From the NCBI GenBank assembly GCA_020881915.1, contig JAJFPB010000006.1, forward strand, positions 744,001-808,000: a DNA stretch of 64,000 nt, in the 5' to 3' direction. The notes beneath the pieces were generated by a model. The model was not told where the DNA came from and made no database searches. It saw only the letters and a program-made list of their open reading frames with translations. Shown one piece after another: positions 9,700 to 18,600 of this stretch. The position numbers and the translations under genes are program-made. Position 1 is the first letter of the stretch; the number at the start of each line of letters is the position of its first letter. The DNA comes from Paramyrothecium sp. XJ0827 (lineage: Eukaryota; Ascomycota; Sordariomycetes; Hypocreales; Stachybotryaceae).

Positions 9700-12600
9700 T
9701 CAACAGCATTCCTTCTCGGTAGCCTCGTAGCGACACAAAAAGTACAACTTGACCACACCGGCTGCCGCCACAGCCTCCGGAATTTCAAGACGGCCCCAAT
9801 CTTCGGCGGAATCGTCACGGAGGGGACCCAGGTCCAAACCTACGAAGGTTGCATGGAAGAAGCCCGGGCAAGCACAAGACGAAGTGCTCTCGGCCCGGCG
9901 TGCCTCTCCGCATCCTTCTCGCGGCTTGAGTACGACTGAGAAGTGCTCACCCAGATCGCATGACCGGTCCACCTCGATGAAGACATCCAAACCTGTAATA
10001 TTCACATTGCGCTTTCCTGTCAAGAAAGGGAACGACCGGCGGCGGAATTGCAGCGGGAAAGACCGATGTTGATGTGTCTGCTTGCTGTGGCGTCGGTGAG
10101 GTCGGCCGTGGCCGTTGCCGTTGTTCTCTTCATGGGATAAATCCTTAAGGTGGGTTTCATTACCGCCGCCGCCATAGTGCGTAGCTTTACCATGCTTTCG
10201 GCCGGCATTGGGACCAAAGGCTAGCGAGAAAGCCGCGGGGAACTCTGACCTGACATCAAAGAACCGCACTCCGTCACCCGGCAGCCGCTTCCAGGCCGCA
10301 AGGTCGGCCACCTCCCGCAGGGCCTCCCCGCCCTCCTTGGCGGTGTAGTTGATGTGTAATACGAAGTCTGTCAGCGAGTCGAGATCGAACTGGTTATTAT
10401 GAGGGGGCAGATCGATACGCCACCGGCTCGCAGCGGCACCGGCAAACTCGAACGGCGCGCGCAACTTGTCGTCACGGAACGAGAGCTCGAACACGCCTCC
10501 GTCAGTTTGTCCTGTCGAGGTTGCAATAGCCTCAGAGGCAATGAAATCGCGTGTGAGTCCCTCTGGGTCCATGTACGAGCTAACACAGATACTCCCATCT
10601 GACCGTGAAACAGGAAGGCAGTTACGTGAATGACCTGCCGTTGACCCTAAGGGCTTTATGCAAGTGGCTCCCGTTTTGCAGCAGCATCGATTAGGAGACT
10701 CAGCAGGTGGAACAGGCGACAAGCGCGTGCCGCTGCTCAAGAGCCGTAGCCTGCAGTGCACGCCGACGTAGGGCCCGACAACGCACGGAATTGTCAGTGA
10801 GATGTTCTTGATACGGCGGAAGTAGTGGCCCGGGTAGTCAAGGTCGAACATCCACTCGGGCAGCTCAAACTCGCACCAGCCAAGAAGTTTCAGTTGCAAG
10901 AACGCCAGCGGTAGGTGCAGACGTAGTGAAATATGCTTGCTCAGCTCGTACTCACGGCAGCTAGCCTGCTGCATGTATAGCCGATCGAGTGATCGCAGTG
11001 CGTACTCAAGACCCTCGCTGGCCATGAGACCCGCCCGAAGGTCGTCCCAGCCTGCGGGGCCAAGCTGGGCTGGTAGGAGAGAAGCAACCGCGTCTGCAAG
11101 GTCACGTCGCTCATGTCGTAATGCGGCCTCGGCCTCTTTAGTGATTTCCCATGCCAGCCCGAATGTGCGGCGGTATAGCTTGGCATTCTCCTGCTGCATG
11201 AAGAGGTACAGGTCCCTCTTGGACATTTTGTCCCGCAGGAACACGTCAACCTCGGCCGAGTTCTCCATTTGCACTTTGTGGTTGTTAAGCTCGCGCAGCT
11301 CCACGTCGCGCCGGCGCAAGGCGGCGAGCTGCTGCCGCTTGAGCTGAGCTATCTCGATGGTGGTCACATCAACCTGGTGAATCCACTCTTCGAGGCGCCG
11401 ATCCCACCCGCCCTGTGTGCTTCCCATGCCCGCGGTCGTGCCAGAGATGTCTGACACGGTGTTTAGGATCCGAGAAGCCGCCTGGAAAACCTGGGCTAAC
11501 TTGGTCCCTAAGGGAAGTTGGCTGATGGCAACCGGTGAGCCGCCAACTCCGGCGCCGCCAACCGTAAAATCTGGAACAAAGTTCATGCCCTGGCCTATGC
11601 CCTCAGACACGTTGGCAGATACGCGTAGCTGCATTGCCACTGTTGTTGCTGAGAGATATGTGTGCTCATTCGAGTTCAGCCCGTTCTGGATGAGCTGCTG
11701 CGTATGGCGGAGGCGCGTCAGTGCACCCTGCAGCTGCTGCTCTAGGGCTTGGACCTGCCAGTCAGATTCGCGATATCCATTCTGCCTATTGCTGAGGACA
11801 AGCTCGTTCATCTGGCGTTCCTGTGCCTGGCGGATGGAGGCCAAATGCTCCGCGTCGCCCTTTTCAATAGCGGCGAGCAGGGCTTGGCTCAAGCCTTTAG
11901 CCGTGGAAACAAGATCAAGCGCTTTAGAAAGGAGGTATTGGAATTTGAATGGCAGGAAGCACTGCCCATGACCAATCTCACAGCCACAAGAGTCCCATGC
12001 GTCACGCAAACGCGTGATTGACTGGGTAGAGTTGAACAGTTTGGCTGATTTGACGGGCAGTCTGAAGGCATTGCTGCACCGGCGGATAAGATCTTGCCTA
12101 TCGTAAACCTGCTCGTACAATTGTATCAAGTCCGGATTGAGAGCTGCCGGTGCAGAAACAAATGTTGCGACTGTTGGGTACTCGTTCTTGCTCTGGCGGT
12201 TTGAACGCACCGGCAGCGGCTTTTGTCCAATGATGCGGACGGCCTCTTCATAGAGAACAAGAGCTCGCCTCCTCGACTCGAAGGATCCTTTGTGCAAAAG
12301 TGAGTCGCCCCACTGCAACAAGATACGTATGTACTCTAGAGCTACAGCCCGGCCACGAGCGATTCCAAGCCCGACTGGACTGGTCGGGCAGCAGGGCCCG
12401 TCCTCATTGCCACTACTGTCGGTAGCAGCAGCGCCAATGGCCTTGACAGCCAGTAATGTAATCTCTTCATTACGCTGGCCGTTGGAGCTCAGTGAACCCT
12501 GATACTTACACTGCGCCCAGGTGTTATCTCGATCCAACGGGTCAAAGGCAAGTCTGCACCAGGAAAGGGCCTCTTCAAACTTGCACTGCGAGCGCAATGC

Positions 12601-15600
12601 ACCAGCAACGGCCAATGCGGAGGCAAATGATGACACTGGAAAGATGGGGGCGCCTGGCCGGAAGTAGATGAAGAAGGGGTAAGCTCTCAGAGGCTCCGGG
12701 ATCGGTGGCTGGGAGGGAAACTCATCCTCAACGGCTTGTGGTAGAGCGGTCGCGGCATCAGGTGCTAGATCGTACCGGAAGCCTTTCTGGCTACTTCCAA
12801 AGAGCCCGAACAGAAGCGAATCCTGCTTCCGACCTTTGAACGCCAACTCCGGTCGCTCCAAACTTGGGTCAAATGCCGACCCTTCGGTGGATCTACGCGG
12901 AGGCAGAAATTCGCCGTTGTGAATGCGCGTCCAGTGGAGATGGACCAGCGGTTGGGCGGGCCAGTGCAGCATCTTAGGTAGCCTGTCATCACGCTCCCAG
13001 TCGGTAGTCGGATCCGGTGGCGCGACACCTATATCTGCCTTCTGTATTGCGTTATCTGGGTTGAAGTATTCACGTTGCTCCAACCAGAAGTAGTATTCGT
13101 CAACAAGTGGAGGATGTTTCTTGCCACAGCTGCAGCCTAGATTCGTCTGGGGCTCCTGATGGTCGACTATCGTCCCCTGTATGGCTGGAGGCACTGACGC
13201 CGCAGCCACTCGAACGAATTTGGTGCCCAGCTTCACCACGGACTGGAACCACAACGGGATATTCGTCTGATCAGTCGCATCTCTAGCCATCGTATGAGTG
13301 ACAGAGCTCTCACTATGGCTTTCATTACCAGTCCGAGTCGTCTTTCTTTCCCTCGTTTCAAGCTCGGACCCCGGAGTTTCTATCGATTGCATTGTAGTTG
13401 ATGAGAGCCATGCTGGCTGGGAGGACCTCGCCGGAGTAGCCACAAGTCCAATGCCTTGATCTGGAGAGTCCTGTTGCAGGGAGATGGTGGCCGAGTCGCG
13501 GGCCTGCGTTTGTAGGAGTCCATAGGTCCCTGGCAGCACATAGTTTCTGTCGAGCGGGAAAGGCGGCGAAGTTTGCGGAATCGCCAGGTCGTAAAGATTC
13601 AAGTTGTTCTCCAAGAATTGGAAAGCTTCTGATTTACGCGCGATCTGCAATTCCTCCCACTGTACCCAGTTCTCCCTGTACAGGAACCGGCGCATATACC
13701 CCTGGAAGGCCTCGAAAGATTCGAGCGAGCTTTCCCATAGCTGTCTAAAGTGAGGCGGCAAGGACAATGTGGGTTCAAGGTTGAGCGAGATCCTCTGTAT
13801 GAGCGTCTGCACGCACGATATAGCTTCACCAATCCGCGTCGCTTCTTGGCATAAGCCAGGCTGTATTTCCTGTAGCAGTAGCGCTGCCAGGTCTGCGGGT
13901 GTCTTGGCCGTGAACTGCTGCTCACTACCGTTAGGTGTTTCAAAGTCCAACCGAACTGTACCCAGAGCACAAAGATACGATATGAGAGCCTTGTTGCCGG
14001 CAAGCCGCAACTTGTCGTTGACATCTTTAACCGTGCAGTACTTCGGATCGTCATGATCGACAAGTAGACTTCTTGTGACGTAGTACATCAGGTTCTGGTT
14101 CCCACTCTGCTGGTTGGACTGGCCATCACCATTAAGAACCGCGCCAGGCGATGTCGACGCCCACAGTGAAGGCTGAGCTTCGTGCAAACTCTTGCTGTAT
14201 AAGGCTGTTCGGATGCGTTGCACCCACTGCCAGAGGCGCCAGACGCGGATCGTCCACTGCTCGTCCTCGAGATTGGCGACCTGAACAGTGAAGTTCTCGT
14301 AGTAATTGAGCACCAAGTGTGACAGTCGAGGCTCAACCCCAAGCAGAGGAGTGAGACTCTGGGCATTTGACGGCTGCTGGGTGGTGGCCTCGTAGAACAG
14401 CCGCCAGGGAGGGTTAAGACAGGGCTCGCAGTCGGAGACCTCGTGAACGAAGTTTTGGTAATCGAAGATCCGCTCCCACCAGTCAAACAACGCTGCGCTC
14501 CGCTGTGGTGAAGGCTTCGCCCGATTGTCTTCTTCTCTGGTTGGTGGACAATAGGCGTCTTTTACTGGCAACAAGTTGAAGTCAAAGTTCGCGAGGTGCG
14601 TCTGGTAGAGCCTAGTCAACTCGTCGGAAGGATTGTTCTCATCAACTGACTTCTCGGAAAGGTAGTAGCTCGCCCCCTGGAAGTTCACAGGGCGTGACAG
14701 TAGGAAGCTCAATTCCGATTGGCCGTGACAGCAATCAACTGCATCCGCCGACAGGCAAAAGCGCCGAGCAAACAGAAGCGCTTTGAATGCTCGCTGGTAT
14801 GTACGTCGGATGTCTCGCAAGCTGCTAACATACTGTTTGGCAAGGAATTCGTGCAGATTATCATTGCCTGGTTGTCCATTGTCTAACGAGAAGGGTGACT
14901 TTTTGCATTTGCGGAAGAGCTTGTTCAGGGGTATCACCACGAGCCCGTCTTGGCTGTCGGGTCCACAGTACTGGACAGCGAACCCGGTATGCGCACGTCT
15001 TGGCGGGTCGTCTTCACCGTTTTTAGGAGTTGTTTGATCAAAGACTACTTCGATATCGTATGCTCCATGGGACAGATGTATTGGTAAAGAGTGAAAATCG
15101 GGTGCTTTTGGTTCGTCTCCACGATGGTGGTTGATCAAAGTCCAACGCCGCTGGCCACGGCGGAGCTTCACAATCCACCTAGACTTATCGCAACAGTTCT
15201 CGTCACAGCCTGGGCGATCAACTGAGAACTTGTAAGCTCCCGAGCACTCAACAAGGAGCACTCCTTTCCACTCCACGCTAAAAGCCTGTGCACCACCCAG
15301 ATGCTCAGCAACGTCTTCGTCCAGCACCAGTCCGTTCTTGACAAGCACGCCCAGCCGCTGTTCAGCGGATGGCATGGCATCCAGTGCTGGGATTACCGTA
15401 GTGACTGGAACATTGTTTCTATTTTGGACGTGGCCGAATGCTGCGAAAGGACCACGCATCTCTTTCCAGACGGTATCAGAGCCTTTGTTAATGCTGAATG
15501 TTCCTACGATCCCTGTCCCAGCCAACCCGAGTAGCGCGGCAAAGGCGCTACCAGAGAGTTTTGGATCCCATAGGAAATCGTCCTGAGCCGGCGTTGCGCC

Positions 15601-18600
15601 AGAATCAAGCTCCCATGGCTGGCTCTGGCCTCTGTTCTCGTCTGCCACAAGATGTTGAATGATTTTCCAAGCCACCTTCAAGTCATGCTTATCATGCTCA
15701 TCATGCCGGGTCTTAAAGCTGTCTTCCTCCTCGTTATCGCTAAACTTAATCACATGGCTTACATGCTCTGAAAGATGCGCAGCCAGAATCTTACATCGCT
15801 GGTAGAAGAGAGCGAAGCGTTTCCGGAAGTAGGCGAAGCGCTTCTTCTCACAGGGCTCTTCGATAAGCGACTTCACGACCTCGCTGACACTGCCCAGCAT
15901 CGGCGTAAAAGGTGCAAGAAGGGCTCTCGGTGCAAAGTACAATTGCTTTACCGCTTGTAATTCACTCTGGCCGTTGTTGGATGTGCTCCGGAGCTGGCGA
16001 ACACGGGCTAGCTGCTCGATGACATCGTCTTCCCGTAGCGGCAGCTGGATCCACAGCTCGGACTTGTCTTTGTCGTAGTGAAACGGTCCACAAGCAGGAG
16101 GCGAGTCCCACATTGTGATGTTTGTGTCTTCGGCGCGAAGTGGTGTGCGAAACTGTTTCTCCAAGGACGAAGAAGACGACTCGCACATGCAGTGATGCAA
16201 GACGTGTGGGAATAAGTGCTCCGCAAGAAGGGTGAGCTGGTCTTTTGAATTGGGGCCCTCCCCGCCGACAATGTCAAACTCGTCATGAAGCACACGGCGA
16301 ATGCGCTTCCAGTCCCAGCAGCTTTCGTCATCATCGTGGACGTGCACGCCGAGGATCTTATCTCGAAGCTGCCAAAGTCCGAACTTCTCATCGTCTTCCG
16401 CCACGTTTAGAGGATCCTCGACGGATTCGCTGCGCTCAGTGTACGCGAAAGGATCGTTGCCCACAAGATGACGGCCGCTTGTGAAAAGAAAGAGGATCTC
16501 GCCGATGGTATAGGGAGACGCGTAGATCTTTGCGAGCACCTCGACGAACCGTAAGGTGCAGGTAGGCTTCGCATGCCACGGAACGCTTTCCGTAAACCCT
16601 GCAAGCTTGGCTAGGGGGTCGAGATTCTCCGCCAAAAGCTTGCGAAAATGCACTGTGCGTGGGCGGCAACGATATCTTTGCTTCGCATAGCAATCTATAG
16701 CCCCCAGCAACCTCTCTACTTGCTTCCGAATGTCCTTGTGCTTCTGTTCCGAGTCTGCCCAGATACCAAGGAACGGCACCCTGTCTAGCAATGAAGTTTT
16801 ACCTTCTTTGTCTGGACCATGATACTGCTCACAAAGGGGCAAGCAAAACTCGTCGCATAGCATCAACAGGGCAACAAGCTGACGGATGAAGTCCCGGTTG
16901 ATTTGGTCGTTGATGAAGAGCCGGAGGACTTGGCAGATGGCGGCGACGACCGTTAAAGACACGTTGTGCTTACCGTATCGTAGTTCAATCTTGCGCCAGA
17001 GACGAACAAATATGGCGAACTGGTAGAGCTTGAACTGTTGTTCTTTATCGGAACCAAATACAATTCTGTAAGACTTGAGGCAGCAGGGTTCGCAACGCGG
17101 AAGTTCAATCTTGCTGCTTTCAGAGTCTCTTACACCGCTCAACGATACGTGTATGTCAAATATTTTGAGCTCCCATATACCAAAGAACTCACAATAGGAC
17201 AGACCACTTCTTTCCAGTAAAACCGGCAAGGACGAGAGTCGGTATTGCCACCCCGATTCACCCGACGGAAACCCATAAATTACGCCCAGGTTTGCTTCTG
17301 AAGGCACTGAGGAAAAGAACAGCTGCATCTCCCACTGTGATATCTGGAGATACTCGATAGCAATGTCAAATCGAACAGGGAATCGCCACAATTGATTGCG
17401 GAACTTGGTGGGCTCCCTCGCCGAGTCCAATGCGAACTCTGTAATCTTTTCGCGAGCATGCCTCATGGCCTTGAAACGGGTGGTGCCCAGAACAGATAGA
17501 TAGGTTCGACTGATGTCAAGCTCCTGGTCGTACGGCAGCAAGGGAGTGGACAGATCTTGTTGTAAAATTTGATAGGCCATAGCAGGGTTTTCTCCAAAGT
17601 TGGGAGTTGAGTGCTGTGGTATCGCGGCAAGGGCTTTGCACGGGTCGAGCTGCCCAGGTTCGTGACCGAGTGCCAAAGGTCCGATGGCTGTATCGGATGT
17701 ATTATATATCACGCCATGTGGCTGGGCTTCCGCATGTACCTGCGCAACGAGAGCCTCCAGGCTCTCGTTAGCTATGTCAATGAGCGGCAATGCAATATCC
17801 AGGTTTGCTGAAGAAACCTGCAAGTTGCCTAATGGTCCCCGTCTGGAGCTTGCTATCTGACCAATCGAAAGCTCTGACCCATTTGAAAGGAGCTGGACAA
17901 GGAGCAAGAGCCGAAGGTAGGTCGGTTGACCGAACGGGGAAAGATGTTCGGCGGTTACGCAGTCTACAAGTCCACCAGGGTTGATTGGCGAAAAGTCGAA
18001 GCCCGGTTCTGGTCCGGTGTTCGGCAAGTCTGTGGCCATGGTGATAGCAATGTCATGGATGAGGTGCGCAAACATTGTTCCGGACGGCGCTTCATCGTAT
18101 GCCGTAGTGCCTGCCAGTGCCTCCCTGAAGCGAACTTTTGATAGAACGGCGATGCGGTTTGCAGTGACGAACCCACGGGCGTACAAACCCTCGATCATGG
18201 AGAACCGTGCAGTGTCCAGCTGCTGGTCAGCTCCATGGAAGTCCGTAACCGCGAGCAGAAACGAGATCAACTTCAGGCTTCTTTTGGCCCACTCCTTGGT
18301 CGCTGCGTCCCAGGAAAGAGTGTCTAGCACGCCATTGATGGCATTGTCGTCCAGAGGTACAGTAAAAGAGAATCCGGGGATCGAATCAAAAAAGACTTGG
18401 AGGACATCGCGGGCCGGCCGCGTTAGTACTTGCACGGTATTCCCAGGCTGGTCGTCTGGCTCATCGCCTACTTCTTTGACCGAGAAAAGTGTCTTCAAGA
18501 ACTTAATGAAGGCCTCGGTCCTCTGCTTTGGCGACCCTGGGAGCGTATAGGCAGGCAAAAGGCTCGTTCGTCTTTCTGGCGTTGGGTCGGTCGCATCTGT